Positions 17,520 to 27,709 of a stretch of DNA of 56,593 nt are shown in pieces; position 1 is the first letter of the stretch; each line of letters opens with the position of its first letter. A program made the translations under genes and the position numbers. The stretch lies in the NCBI GenBank assembly GCA_902705825.1, contig CACSIL010000052.1:65678-122270 (forward strand), given 5' to 3'. This DNA comes from Halioglobus japonicus (GTDB lineage Bacteria > Pseudomonadota > Gammaproteobacteria > Pseudomonadales > Halieaceae). The notes under the pieces are model-generated. The model searched no databases. It was not told the DNA's origin and saw only the letters and a program-made list of their open reading frames with translations.

Positions 17520-17987
17520 TTACATATAAATCATGATCAGTTCATAGATCAGAACAGGCCGTTCGTCCTGCCCCACAACGTGAATATGTTGCTCTAACAC
17601 CATCTTGGTCCCCTTGGGCGTTAAGCTGACTTCTTTCACGCGATTACGGCTGCGCACAGAGCTTCCGACAGGAACCGGGCCGGTAAAGCGCAGCTTGTCG
17701 GAACCGTAGTTGAGGATATTGTTATAGCCGGTTATCTCATAGCTCGGTGTGCCGCGCATTTTTGGCATCAACACGAGGGTAAGGAAGCCGTGTGCTATGG
17801 TGGTGCCGAACGGGCTGTCTGTTTTGGCTTTTTCCGGATCAGTGTGAATCCAGTAATCGTCCCCTGTCAGTTCGGCGAACTGGTTGATCAACTCCTGGGT
17901 AATTTCGACCGGCTCACTCCACTGCCCGAAGGTATCAGACACCAATCCCTGCAGCGCCTCGATATCATTGTACTGGTACTTCTCCAT
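17520..17987 (-). CDS. MaoC/NodN-like enoyl-CoA hydratase
   Basis: Hot-dog domain protein of 155 residues with the hydratase-2 motif Asp43-x4-His48 (TGDDYWIHTDPEKA) and the family sequence PFGTTIAHGFLTLVLMPKM. It should hydrate a trans-2-enoyl-CoA to an (R)-3-hydroxyacyl-CoA in beta-oxidation or polyester precursor supply. It stands alone on the minus strand with its own terminator, divergent from the thiolase gene at 18260 across a 272-bp gap, so it is likely part of the same catabolic gene set. Start ATG with AGGAGA upstream. Confidence 0.87.
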   Translation of the reverse strand: MEKYQYNDIEALQGLVSDTFGQWSEPVEITQELINQFAELTGDDYWIHTDPEKAKTDSPFGTTIAHGFLTLVLMPKMRGTPSYEITGYNNILNYGSDKLRFTGPVPVGSSVRSRNRVKEVSLTPKGTKMVLEQHIHVVGQDERPVLIYELIMIYM

Positions 17988-18250
17988 GCTTTGTTCTCCT
18001 GATTTTTAACGTTGACGAAAAACCGTCCATCTTACATGCCCACAGCGGACCCAACCAACTAGAGTGCGGCTCAATCAGCTATACCATATGCTCTTTATCA
18101 CCTTCGGTACACTGTATAGGGAACGACAAGCACGGCAAAATAGGGACATTGAAGTGACCCCTTTCGTCATTGAAATGCAATTGCCATCCAGTACACTAGC
18201 CGCTGATTTTTTTCTACGGCAGATGGATCATATGCCATTCCCAACCATGA

Positions 18251-19435
<1,185 letters not shown>

Positions 19436-19441
19436 TACAGC

Positions 19442-19463
19442 GGGCTCGCTTGCAGGCGAGCCC
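19442..19463 (+). other. Intercistronic stem-loop
   Basis: GGGCTCGC pairs perfectly with GCGAGCCC across a 6-base loop, starting a few bases after the thiolase stop. No T-tract follows, so it is more likely an mRNA-stabilising or processing hairpin between thiolase and SDR than a terminator. Confidence 0.45.
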
Positions 19464-19501
19464 AACCAAACCGCTACACGTCAATAATAGGAGAGACAAA
19501 C

Positions 19502-20416
19502 ATGGGAGACCTGACAGGCAAAGTTGCCGTCATTACCGGCGCCGGACGAGGCCTTGGCCGCGAAGAAGCGATTCAATTTGCCAAGCAAGGCGCACGTGTC
19601 GTCATTAACGATATCGACCGCCCTGAAGCAGTAGAAGCTGCACAATCAGCCGTCGAGGAAATCAAGGGCTTCGGCGGCGAAGCGATGGTTGTGCTGGGCG
19701 ACTGTGCCGACAGCACCGACGCCGAAAACCTGATGAAATCGACGCTGGAAGCTTATGGCGATCTCAACATCATGGTTAACAACGCGGGCTTTTGTCGAGA
19801 CAAAACCATTTTCGGTATGAGTGACGATGAGTTTGATTCCGTGGTGCGTGTGCACTTGCGCGGTCACTTCGTCAATATGCGTAACGCCACCGCCTACTGG
19901 CGCGACAAGGCGAAGTCAGGTGCCGATGTTTACGGTCGCCTGATCAGTACGTCTTCGGAAGCGGCTATTTATGGCTCAGCCGGGCAGCCCAACTATGCTT
20001 CAGCGAAAGCCGGCATTATCGCGATGACGATGGGCGCGGCGCAGTTGCTTGGCAAATACGGCATCACCTGCAACGTCGTCATGCCGCGCGCACTCACCGA
20101 TATGACGTCCGGTGGACAGACTGCAGAAATGTTCCGCGCACCTGAGGATGGCAGCTTCCACGCGTTCGACCCCGCCAATGTCGCGCCACTGGTAGGCTAC
20201 TTGTGCTCCCCGGAAGCTGCGAAAATCTCTGGCGAAGTATTCGTGGTATGGGGCAATTCGGTACAGGTTCTGAAACGCCCCACTCTGGGAGATGCTTTTA
20301 TCAATCCCAAGGGAAACAAAAAGTGGGAAGTCGAAGATCTGCACACATCTCTGGCTGCGCATTACGACGAAAACTACGTCTCCGTCTGGGGTGGCTATTC
20401 CGTACCGCCGGGCTAA
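19502..20416 (+). CDS. SDR family NAD(P)-dependent oxidoreductase
   Basis: Classical short-chain dehydrogenase with an extended C-terminus (304 residues). The cofactor motif is TGAGRGLG (12-19), NNAG is near 93-96, catalytic Ser151/152 precede Tyr165 and Lys169 in YASAK. The C-terminal ~50 residues (KRPTLGDAFINPKGNKKWEVEDL) resemble SDR domains of multifunctional beta-oxidation proteins and of steroid-catabolic hydroxyacyl-CoA dehydrogenases. As it follows a thiolase on the same strand, a 3-hydroxyacyl-CoA dehydrogenase role is the best guess. AGGAGAG lies before the ATG. A strong terminator follows. Confidence 0.88.
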   Translation: MGDLTGKVAVITGAGRGLGREEAIQFAKQGARVVINDIDRPEAVEAAQSAVEEIKGFGGEAMVVLGDCADSTDAENLMKSTLEAYGDLNIMVNNAGFCRDKTIFGMSDDEFDSVVRVHLRGHFVNMRNATAYWRDKAKSGADVYGRLISTSSEAAIYGSAGQPNYASAKAGIIAMTMGAAQLLGKYGITCNVVMPRALTDMTSGGQTAEMFRAPEDGSFHAFDPANVAPLVGYLCSPEAAKISGEVFVVWGNSVQVLKRPTLGDAFINPKGNKKWEVEDLHTSLAAHYDENYVSVWGGYSVPPG

Positions 20417-20433
20417 AACCCTGCAACAGAATC

Positions 20434-20461
20434 AAGGCGGCCATGGTGTCGCCTTTTTTTT
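20434..20461 (+). terminator. Rho-independent terminator of thiolase-SDR unit
   Basis: AAGGCGGC pairs with GTCGCCTT (one G-T pair) across a 6-base loop and is followed by eight T. It lies 18 bp after the SDR stop. Confidence 0.8.
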
Positions 20462-20507
20462 GTCCCGTAGAAAGTGGCGCCTTACCCGCGCGACAACTGT
20501 TCAGCCA

Positions 20508-21707
20508 TTACAGCGCCTTCAGTATCTTGGCGTATTCTCTGAAGATTTCGGTGGGAACATGAGCACCCACGGCTGAGCTGTTCATCTGGATTGCGATGAC
20601 CGCTGCACTCTCGGGCTCAAACATCACCAGGGCGGTATACCCCAGCCCCTCTCCGGTATGCCCAACCCAGCCCTCCAACTCACCGATTCCAACACCGTAC
20701 TTATCGTACTCCGGACAAGCGCGCACAGGGCGCTCCGGGTCAGTATCGGCACAGGGATCAAACACCATCGGTGCCAGGCTCGCTAGCCGTTCCTGCTGGG
20801 TGTCGGCGTTTAACAGCGAACCTTTACCGAGTGCCTCTGCCCATCTGCGTAAATCTGATAGACGTGAAATCATCGCGCCAGAGGCTGCGGATGAAGATGG
20901 CGCACTGAGTGTAACGTCCAGCAAGCCATCTTCAGGGCCGGTGTAAAGGTATCCTCGTGAAAAAGGAGAAGGCAGTTCAGGTGAAGTTGGATACACAGTA
21001 CCGCCCAGTTCAAGTGGCTCGATGATCCGCTGCTGGATCTCAATGCCGGCAGAGTTGCCGGTGAGCTGCTCTATAACCATGCCCAGTATCACCGTGCTGG
21101 TATTGGAATAGTGCCATCCGTCCCCGGCTGGAAAATAGGGAGCGTTGCGGTCACCCACGTCTACCAGTTCCTGTGGCGTCCATTCTCGCAACAAATCCTC
21201 GATTAATTCCGCGACAAAATCTCCATCCTCCGTATAGTTGAAAATTCCGCTGCGCATATTTGCAAGCTCGGCAATAGTGGCATCGCTGTTCTCAATATCG
21301 GGGAAAAATCGGGATAAAGGATCATCCAGACTTAGCAGCCCTTCCTCAACGAGCTGCAATATCACCGTCACCGTAAAGGATTTGGTAACGCTGCCTATGC
21401 GCATATGATCATCGGGCGTGAGCCGTTTGTCAGTATCCAGATCCGAGACGCCTTGCGCAAACACCACCTCTCCCTTACCCGGCACCCAGATCCCCACTAC
21501 CGCGCCAGGAATCTCATAGTCGTCCATGCTGCCCTGTAGAACGTTCTCGAAGGTTCTTATAAGCGCTTCGTCAAACGCGGGAGAATCTGAAGAGTTGCCA
21601 TTTGAATCACAGCCAAGTATGACTGACGCCAACAGGATGCATGACAGAATTGAACGTAATTTTCCCGACAGCATGCCCGTAGAATGCGTTCGTTTCTTCC
21701 AATACAT
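20508..21707 (-). CDS. Serine hydrolase of the class C beta-lactamase/DD-peptidase fold, lipoprotein
   Basis: Protein of 399 residues. A hydrophobic N-terminus ends in a lipobox (SVILGC, Cys33), followed by a Ser/Asn/Gly-rich linker, so it should be a lipoprotein. The penicillin-binding fold motifs are Ser106-x-x-Lys109 (SVTK), Tyr200-Ser-Asn202 (YSN) and an HTGEG segment near residue 357 in place of KTG. Members are D-alanyl-D-alanine carboxypeptidases, esterases or beta-lactamases; the substrate is open. It converges with the SDR gene and stands alone. No good ribosome site is seen before the ATG; Met12 is an alternative start. Confidence 0.85.
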   Translation of the reverse strand: MYWKKRTHSTGMLSGKLRSILSCILLASVILGCDSNGNSSDSPAFDEALIRTFENVLQGSMDDYEIPGAVVGIWVPGKGEVVFAQGVSDLDTDKRLTPDDHMRIGSVTKSFTVTVILQLVEEGLLSLDDPLSRFFPDIENSDATIAELANMRSGIFNYTEDGDFVAELIEDLLREWTPQELVDVGDRNAPYFPAGDGWHYSNTSTVILGMVIEQLTGNSAGIEIQQRIIEPLELGGTVYPTSPELPSPFSRGYLYTGPEDGLLDVTLSAPSSSAASGAMISRLSDLRRWAEALGKGSLLNADTQQERLASLAPMVFDPCADTDPERPVRACPEYDKYGVGIGELEGWVGHTGEGLGYTALVMFEPESAAVIAIQMNSSAVGAHVPTEIFREYAKILKAL

Positions 21708-21824
21708 AAGTCAAACTCCAACACTAATGGCCCGTGGATATTAAGCAACGGGCGACAGTATTTCTTTTACTTTAAGGGAATGTAATACCCACGCTAATAT
21801 CAGGTAATCTCAGTGTGACCGGCT

Positions 21825-22592
21825 TCACAGTTCTACCACGTTGGATCTCACCAACACACCTCCATCCACCACCAGGTCGTGACCGGTGATAAACGATGCG
21901 CGCTCCGAGCACAGGTATACCACGGCATCGGCAATCTCCTGTGGTTCCGCCAACCGCCCCATCGCATGGGCATTGAGTACCTTGTCACGCATCTCGGGCA
22001 TCTTTTTCAGGTAGAAGTCCATGCCGCCGGAGTTGATCCCACCCGGACAGACGGTATTCACTCTGATACCGCGCTTGGCGTATTCAACCGCCACTGTCTT
22101 ACTGAGATTGATCACGCCGCCTTTGGCAGCCGCGTAGGCCGATTGAAACACCTCACCGCGCAGCCCGGATACTGAGGCAACATTGACGATCGCGCCACCA
22201 CCGGAGGCTTCAATCAGCGGCAGCTGGTATTTCATGCACAACCAGACGCCGCGCAATGTGACGCCCATACAGCGATCCCACTCCTCCTCGGTCAGCTCCG
22301 TCACCAGTTTGTTGGGCGCGCCCAGTGCGGCATTGTTGGAGACCATGTGCAGGCCGCCGAAGGCCGTTTCTGTCTGCTCGATAACCCTTTGCACATCGCT
22401 GGCGCTGGCCATATCGGCGGCGACAAACCGCCCTCGCCCACCCTGGGCTTCGACCAATGCCAGTGTTTCGCGACCGCTCTTCTCATTGACGTCGGCAATC
22501 ACCACGGCAGCACCCTCGCTCGCAAACGCCAACACGGTGGCACGGCCGGTGCCGGCACCACCGCCCATAACCAGGGCAATTTTGTTATTCAT
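21825..22592 (-). CDS. SDR family oxidoreductase
   Basis: Short-chain dehydrogenase of 255 residues. The cofactor loop is unusual, MGGGAGTG (9-16), where TGGGxGIG is usual. Catalytic Ser140, Tyr153 and Lys157 (YAAAK) are present, and the C-terminal ITGHDLVVDGG is typical. ATG at 22592 was chosen (AGGAG 10 bp upstream) over an in-frame TTG at 22619. It is the last gene of the minus-strand group that begins with the LLM enzyme and includes P450 and sulfotransferase, about 160 bp after the DUF1214 gene. It probably oxidises a hydroxyl of the pathway substrate; the substrate is unknown. Confidence 0.87.
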   Translation of the reverse strand: MNNKIALVMGGGAGTGRATVLAFASEGAAVVIADVNEKSGRETLALVEAQGGRGRFVAADMASASDVQRVIEQTETAFGGLHMVSNNAALGAPNKLVTELTEEEWDRCMGVTLRGVWLCMKYQLPLIEASGGGAIVNVASVSGLRGEVFQSAYAAAKGGVINLSKTVAVEYAKRGIRVNTVCPGGINSGGMDFYLKKMPEMRDKVLNAHAMGRLAEPQEIADAVVYLCSERASFITGHDLVVDGGVLVRSNVVEL

Positions 22593-22755
22593 TTCTTGCT
22601 TGCTCCTAAAAGCTGTCAATACAGCTCGATATTCGATGGTACTGACTCAAAGCCGAACTCAAGCCCCCATGGGTGGGTTCACAGCGTGTCCCATCCCTAT
22701 ACCTCGCAATCTTTCGCCGACTCACGCCCAAAGTAAGCACCCTTAAGATCAGGTT

Positions 22756-24153
22756 TTAAAACATGCGATAACGCCTTTGCACATGCTGCTGGCGAATACG
22801 AATTTGTTCGCGCCGCTGTTCGGGTGCTACCGTTCCGGTTTCTGCGGGGAGATGCTGCCGAATCTCGCTGAAGGGTACTTTCTTTGCAGTGATCGCAGGC
22901 CAGTCTTCAGGGGCGGGAGTCTCACTGTAGGTCCAGCGCGGTGTCATAAAACCCTCGCGGTGGCCGGTGGTGTCCACCCAGTTAGGCACACCCGGGTCAC
23001 TGTGAGCCAGCACGATACGAATGACACCGTCGCTATCGGTCGTCATCTGGTGTCCGTTTAAACTACCGATCTGATTGGCATACTCCATCGATTCGCCCCA
23101 CAGGTTTCCCACCTGAAATCCAACATACTGTGGCTTCAGGCGAATGTGATTTTCGATGACAAGCGCTTCATCGGGTTCCAGTTCAAATACACCGCCGGCA
23201 TAGATATTAGTACTTTGCCCACCACCGGTTGCGCCGGATGCTGCATTGACGGTGTTGAAACTATTGCGGGGAAAGGCGACCCCGGGAATACTGCCTTCGC
23301 GCTCGCCGTAGGTTCCCATCAAAATGGTCCAGAAGGCGTTCCAAAAATGCATTTGATTGCGCACTATTGCACCAAACTGCCTGATTTCATCGGCGGCCTC
23401 ATTGGCGCTGTAGGGTGCTGGATGGGTGCCTTCTGCACCGAGTTGCGCGATCTCGAAATGGATGGCTTCTTCGTGCTCCCAGTCATTGAATAGCTGGCGT
23501 CCGCTGATGTGGTTGGCATACCGCGGCGTTCGCTCTGCCGATTCAGTGGGCTCGGCCGGTTTAGCCATTTTGAGCGTTGAGATGAAATTGCCGGTATAGC
23601 CATCGGGTTTTTCTGGCGCCAGCAGTATGTCGAAGCTGCCGTCGTCCTCCAGCACGATATGCGATGAGTCCAAACGGCCAGTCTGTGCTTTTACACCCGG
23701 TCGCAACTCCATCAGCGAACCGGTATCGCCCGGCATCTCGCCGCTGGTCGTTTCGAAAATGACATAGTGCGGCGCCTTGCGGCCTGTGCTGATCGGTTCT
23801 TCACCGCGCCAATGCCGCGTATCCCCCGGCACCCCGTGCAAGCGATAACTCTGCCTGCCATCAATGGCGGTACTGAAATAAATGGCATCGGCGTTGTCGA
23901 TGGTACTGCGGGTGATAACAGACAGCGCATTGCGAAAACTCGGGCGGACGGGATCAGAATGAAAAGCGCGCTCAACCGCGTTGTGCACATACCCCATCAG
24001 GTAGCGGTAGCCCTCTGCCAAATTGCGATCTGTTGCCGGAGGCGGCATCAGCTCGGGCTGATCGATCGCATCTCTGGCTTGCTGTAGCGCCTGTATCATA
24101 TCGTCCCAGGCGCCGCGTAATTGTTCTTTGGCTTCGGTTGCTTGATCGGTCAC
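22756..24153 (-). CDS. DUF1214 domain-containing protein
   Basis: Soluble protein of 465 residues with no signal peptide. The C-terminal third (ALVIENHIRLKPQYVGFQVG, then TTDSDGVIRIVLAHSDPGVPNWVDT) fits DUF1214, a beta-rich domain often found beside steroid- and terpenoid-catabolic genes. The function is not established. The start is GTG with AGGAGG 6 bp upstream, a strong ribosome site. It lies 17 bp after the stop of an SDR gene and within the P450-sulfotransferase group. The very basic, Gln/Arg-rich C-terminal tail (RREQIRIRQQHVQRRYRMF) is notable. Confidence 0.72.
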   Translation of the reverse strand: MTDQATEAKEQLRGAWDDMIQALQQARDAIDQPELMPPPATDRNLAEGYRYLMGYVHNAVERAFHSDPVRPSFRNALSVITRSTIDNADAIYFSTAIDGRQSYRLHGVPGDTRHWRGEEPISTGRKAPHYVIFETTSGEMPGDTGSLMELRPGVKAQTGRLDSSHIVLEDDGSFDILLAPEKPDGYTGNFISTLKMAKPAEPTESAERTPRYANHISGRQLFNDWEHEEAIHFEIAQLGAEGTHPAPYSANEAADEIRQFGAIVRNQMHFWNAFWTILMGTYGEREGSIPGVAFPRNSFNTVNAASGATGGGQSTNIYAGGVFELEPDEALVIENHIRLKPQYVGFQVGNLWGESMEYANQIGSLNGHQMTTDSDGVIRIVLAHSDPGVPNWVDTTGHREGFMTPRWTYSETPAPEDWPAITAKKVPFSEIRQHLPAETGTVAPEQRREQIRIRQQHVQRRYRMF

Positions 24154-24170
24154 AATATACCTCCTATTTT

Positions 24171-25022
24171 TTATGCGGTGGTTTCAAGGTCAGCTGGCAC
24201 AAAGGCATCGCCCAATAGCGACAGGCCATCCAGACTCTTCACTGACAGGCCCAGCGAGTGCAGCAATCGACGACTGTACGTTACCTGCCCCACATGCCTA
24301 CCCGAACAAAGCTCCAGCGCCGCCTCCGCCATCACTTCCACTGGCTCTGCCATGTCGGGACTGCGCCTTGCGATATCGCGCACGTAATCAGCGCCTGAGG
24401 TGAGTACGATATTCTCGGGGGCCAGCGTATTCACATAGACACCGGCACTCGCAACCTCGTGAGCCAGACCCTGGGTGTAGCGATCCAGCGCGGCTTTGGT
24501 AGCGCCATAGGCACAGATGACATGGGCTGCTATTTGCGAATCGCGGTAGGGCACTACCGGTTGTAACGCGCTGCTGCTACTGATATTGAGAATCCAGCCA
24601 CGGCCACGCTCGCGCATTCCCGGCAGCGCCTGTTGTGCCAGATCGATGGGGGCATTGACGTTCAGGTCAAACATCCAACTGCGATCACTGGTGGTAGCCT
24701 CGCTGGGCAGGCACATCTTCGAACCGGCAGCATTATTGACGACAATGTCTACTGCACCAAATGGCTCGCCTGCCTGCATCACCAGATTCGCTCTGGCATC
24801 GGCATCACCTAAATTGCAGGCAATACCGGCGGCTGTGCCACCCTCTGACTTGATCAGCTCTACAGCGCCTTCGAGCGTGCCGACAAGCTTGCCATGTGCG
24901 CCCCAGCGGGAAGCGCACAACACCACGGACGCGCCCTCGGCGGCAAAGCGTCGCGCAATCGCTAATCCAATTCCTCGACTGGCACCGGTGATCAATGCCG
25001 TTCTATTTTCAAGCAGTGCCAT
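24171..25022 (-). CDS. SDR family NAD(P)-dependent oxidoreductase
   Basis: Short-chain dehydrogenase of 283 residues with TGASRGIG (12-19), NNAAG (96-100), a Ser-rich catalytic strand (NISSSSA, 146-152), Tyr172 and Lys176 in YGATK. The C-terminal ~70 residues diverge from typical members, ending in a region without the usual ITG-x5-DGG. The start ATG overlaps by one base the stop of the sulfotransferase gene (TAATG), so the two are translationally coupled, which suggests that the two proteins act in sequence or on the same substrate. Confidence 0.86.
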   Translation of the reverse strand: MALLENRTALITGASRGIGLAIARRFAAEGASVVLCASRWGAHGKLVGTLEGAVELIKSEGGTAAGIACNLGDADARANLVMQAGEPFGAVDIVVNNAAGSKMCLPSEATTSDRSWMFDLNVNAPIDLAQQALPGMRERGRGWILNISSSSALQPVVPYRDSQIAAHVICAYGATKAALDRYTQGLAHEVASAGVYVNTLAPENIVLTSGADYVRDIARRSPDMAEPVEVMAEAALELCSGRHVGQVTYSRRLLHSLGLSVKSLDGLSLLGDAFVPADLETTA

Positions 25023-26203
25023 TACTTTACTCCCTGTGGGTGGCTCAAAGGTTCAGCTTCATCACTGGCATCCGCGATGCGAGGCCAGTGGTATTCATCA
25101 TAGAATCCTATGAGTTCTGCTTCGATCTGTTCTCGCGATACGCTGTAATCATCGATGCTGTAGCGGAAGTCTGTTTTGTGCGCTTTTTCTTTCTCTTCCT
25201 GGGACTGCAGATAACTGTCAAAGCTGTCCGTCAGCGGCATGCCCAACGCGCTGTAAATACTGTGCACGGTAGCTCGCGGCTTTGTAGTCAAATCCCGGTA
25301 GTCCACAATCGCTTGCCGGGTATCCGGGTGACGCGACAAAACCTCCGCCGGGTGGCAGAAACTCTCGAACGATATATCCGTCAGTCTATGCAGTGATTTT
25401 TCATAGTCCGCGCGCTTCCACCCCTTGCCCTTCCAACTCACCTCGACAAGTTTGAGGACACTGGGAATACACTGCACAGGATCTCTTACCATCACCACAA
25501 TACGCGCGTCGGGAAAGGTCTCTATCAGCGCTTCCACCCAGCCACACATCACAGGGTTTTTGCTCAGGTGGATTTTATTGCCGCCGTTCAGCAATAACTG
25601 GCGCTTTATGCATTCGCGATAATGGTGCAGCCAGCGCCGGCGTTTTACTGCCGGCATCTGATCGACATGAAACACATCAATCACGTCCATCATCGGGATA
25701 TCGAGCGACCACTGCTGCGTCACGAACGCTGCGCGCATGACAAACTGATCTTCCTCCGAATTCCACAGGCTCATATTGTGCATATGACGGTAGGGACCGA
25801 ACGTCTTGTCGTCCCAGGCCACCAGCTTTTTATTCAGCGCCCGGCCGAACCACTTTTCATCAATGTACCCGATTGCCTGGATGATGCGTTTCTGTAGTAG
25901 CGAGGGAAAAAACATCTCCCAGTACAGAAAATAGCTGAACGTTTCACCGTCCGCGGCCAGCAGACGATGAACCAATGTCGTGCCACTGCGGGCGTGGCCG
26001 ACAATGAATACGGGGCGCTCTACCTGCTGCTTCCACAGCGCCGGGAACACCAGGTAATCGAGGGTAAAAAAGAGTGCATTGAACAGGTATTCCAGCGGCA
26101 CCAGCACCAGCAGGCGCACCAGTGTACGGGTTCGTCCAGGCCATGCTTTCAGTGACCATACATGGCGTAGTACGCGCCAGTAGTATTGAAGATCGAAGTA
26201 CAT
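25022..26203 (-). CDS. Sulfotransferase family protein
   Basis: Protein of 393 residues. The PAPS 5'-phosphosulfate-binding loop is visible as IVGHARSGTTLVHRLL (67-82), and the 3'-phosphate site as RIVVMVRDPVQCIPS. It should transfer sulfate from PAPS to a hydroxyl or amine. Hydrophobic residues at 29-57 (LVRLLVLVPLEYLFNALFFTL) may anchor it to the membrane. In this setting a steroid-like or lipid alcohol is a plausible acceptor (inference). Similar genes are frequent near acyl-CoA and P450 clusters of marine gammaproteobacteria. It is coupled to the SDR downstream and separated from the P450 gene by 306 bp holding two long stem-loops. Confidence 0.85.
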   Translation of the reverse strand: MYFDLQYYWRVLRHVWSLKAWPGRTRTLVRLLVLVPLEYLFNALFFTLDYLVFPALWKQQVERPVFIVGHARSGTTLVHRLLAADGETFSYFLYWEMFFPSLLQKRIIQAIGYIDEKWFGRALNKKLVAWDDKTFGPYRHMHNMSLWNSEEDQFVMRAAFVTQQWSLDIPMMDVIDVFHVDQMPAVKRRRWLHHYRECIKRQLLLNGGNKIHLSKNPVMCGWVEALIETFPDARIVVMVRDPVQCIPSVLKLVEVSWKGKGWKRADYEKSLHRLTDISFESFCHPAEVLSRHPDTRQAIVDYRDLTTKPRATVHSIYSALGMPLTDSFDSYLQSQEEKEKAHKTDFRYSIDDYSVSREQIEAELIGFYDEYHWPRIADASDEAEPLSHPQGVK

Positions 26204-26261
26204 TCGGGTCGCGTTCTCCAGTTGCTTTTATTCGATATGTTCCGTTTTATGCGTTTGTTAA

Positions 26262-26341
26262 CGGCGGGCGGTGTCGGGATTGCCTCGCTTGCTCAACACA
26301 AGGGGCCATTCACCGCGAGGCAATCCCGACACCACCCGCCG
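26262..26341. repeat. Long inverted repeat (27-bp stem, 26-base loop)
   Basis: The arm 26262-26288 pairs with 26315-26341 over 27 positions with a single mismatch (26269 against 26334); each arm contains GTGTCGGGATTGCCTCGC or its complement. The loop is 26289-26314. Stem length and GC content are far above those of a terminator and no T-tract follows. It lies 59 bp upstream of the sulfotransferase start and may be a repeat element or a stable transcript structure. Confidence 0.85.
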
Positions 26342-26395
26342 CTTCCCGTGCCATACCTTGCACTCGCGCGACGCTGCTCACTGTATGATGAGAGC

Positions 26396-26465
26396 CGCGG
26401 TCGAGGACCAGCCTGAAGAGCGAGTATCTCAGCCCTTCGAGCGATCAGGCTTGTCCTCGACCGCG
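26396..26465. repeat. Long inverted repeat (21-bp stem, 28-base loop)
   Basis: The arm 26396-26416 pairs with 26445-26465 over 21 positions with one mismatch; the arms begin CGCGGTCGAGGAC. It stands 54 bp from the first long hairpin and 44 bp after the P450 stop. The sequence is not related to the first hairpin, yet both have similar loop size (26 and 28 bases). Confidence 0.85.
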
Positions 26466-26509
26466 CCCAAACCAGAACCAGACAGCTCTCACGACACAAC
26501 GTCACAGCA

Positions 26510-27706
26510 CTAAGCTGGCGTCAACAACACCGGCATCGATTTGAATCCGTGAATACTGTTGGAGCGAATAAACACCGGCTCTCCAACGGATTCTATACCC
26601 GCAAAATGCGCAAAAAATTCTTCAAAAAACACCCGCGCCTCCATACGCGCCAGATTGGCACCAAGACACAGGTGGATGCCGTGACCGAATGCCATGTGGG
26701 GATTCGGGGTGCGCGTGATATCAAATGTCATCGGGTCGGCAAACACGTCCTCGTCAAAATTGGCCGAGCTGTACATCATCACCACGCGATCACCCGCCTT
26801 GATCGCCTGGCCGCGAATCTCAGCATCACAGGTCGCCGTGCGCCGGAAGTAATGCAGTGGCGTGGTCCAGCGCAGCATTTCTTCTATTGCCGCTGGCAAC
26901 TGCTGTGGGTTTTCCTCTAACTGACGATACAGATCAGGGCGCTTGAGTAACTCGTGCATACCACTGCTGATTAACCCTCGGGTAGTCTCGTTGCCCGCTA
27001 CGGTAAGCTGTATGAACAGGGAAGCGAACTCCATTTCGGACACCTGGTGCCCGTCCACTTCCTGATTAATGAGTAGAGAAATCAGATCATCGCCGCCCTT
27101 ATCCTTGCGCTCGCAGGCCAACTGAAAGCCGTAGGTGCCCATGTCCACACTGGCCTGATGAGTCTCCTCCAGAGTACCGCCCAGATCCGGATCAGAACCG
27201 GATGTCTGCAGATCGGACCAATGGCGAATCTTCCCCCACATGTCGCGCGGAATCTCCAACATCGAGCAGATCACTGCGGTGGGCAGATCACCCGCCAGGC
27301 TCTCCACAAAATTCACTTCCTGCGCCGAGGTGATCTGCGCCATCACTTCACGTGCAATCTGGCGCACCTGTGGTTCCAGAGCGGCCAGCATGCGCGAGGT
27401 AAACCGGGTGATAACCGCACGGCGCAACGGACCGTGCTTCGGCGGGTCCATGCCCAGCAATTGATTGCGCGCCATCTCCAGAATGTCCGGTGGCAAATCA
27501 TCTACCATGACGAAGCCATCTTCTGCGGAGTAGGTTTTGGAATCGCGTGACACAGCCAATACGTCGGCGTGCTTGCTCACTACCCAATAACCGTGGCCCG
27601 CAGGATGTTCATGCCAGTAGACAGGCGCATTGGCGCGCAGCCAGGCGAACTGCTCATGCGGGATGCCAGCGGTGTAGTTGTCGGGGTTGTACACATCGAT
27701 CTGCAT
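26510..27706 (-). CDS. Cytochrome P450 (steroid/terpenoid hydroxylase type)
   Basis: Soluble bacterial P450 of 398 residues. The I-helix oxygen-binding motif is AGNETTRG (237-244), the K-helix Glu276-x-x-Arg279, and the haem loop FGHGIHLCLGA with Cys347 as iron ligand. Its N-terminal region (LLGMDPPKHGPLRRAV) is typical of the CYP125/CYP142/CYP124 group that hydroxylates sterol side-chain ends, but subfamily assignment needs alignment. It needs a ferredoxin and reductase that are not seen in the window. It is preceded by a cupin gene 3 bp upstream and followed by the two long hairpins. Confidence 0.92.
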   Translation of the reverse strand: MQIDVYNPDNYTAGIPHEQFAWLRANAPVYWHEHPAGHGYWVVSKHADVLAVSRDSKTYSAEDGFVMVDDLPPDILEMARNQLLGMDPPKHGPLRRAVITRFTSRMLAALEPQVRQIAREVMAQITSAQEVNFVESLAGDLPTAVICSMLEIPRDMWGKIRHWSDLQTSGSDPDLGGTLEETHQASVDMGTYGFQLACERKDKGGDDLISLLINQEVDGHQVSEMEFASLFIQLTVAGNETTRGLISSGMHELLKRPDLYRQLEENPQQLPAAIEEMLRWTTPLHYFRRTATCDAEIRGQAIKAGDRVVMMYSSANFDEDVFADPMTFDITRTPNPHMAFGHGIHLCLGANLARMEARVFFEEFFAHFAGIESVGEPVFIRSNSIHGFKSMPVLLTPA

Positions 27707-27709
27707 GGC

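Larger units (their letters stand above)
26204..26509. other. Intergenic region dominated by two long hairpins
   Basis: This 306-bp gap lies between the P450 stop and the sulfotransferase start, both on the minus strand. About half of it is taken up by the two inverted repeats described separately. No protein-coding frame with support was found. Confidence 0.6.

Noticed and set aside
26262..26465. Integron attC site for the long hairpins
   Set aside because: The stems are nearly perfect and lack the R'/R'' core GTTRRRY pairs and extrahelical bases; no integrase gene in the window.
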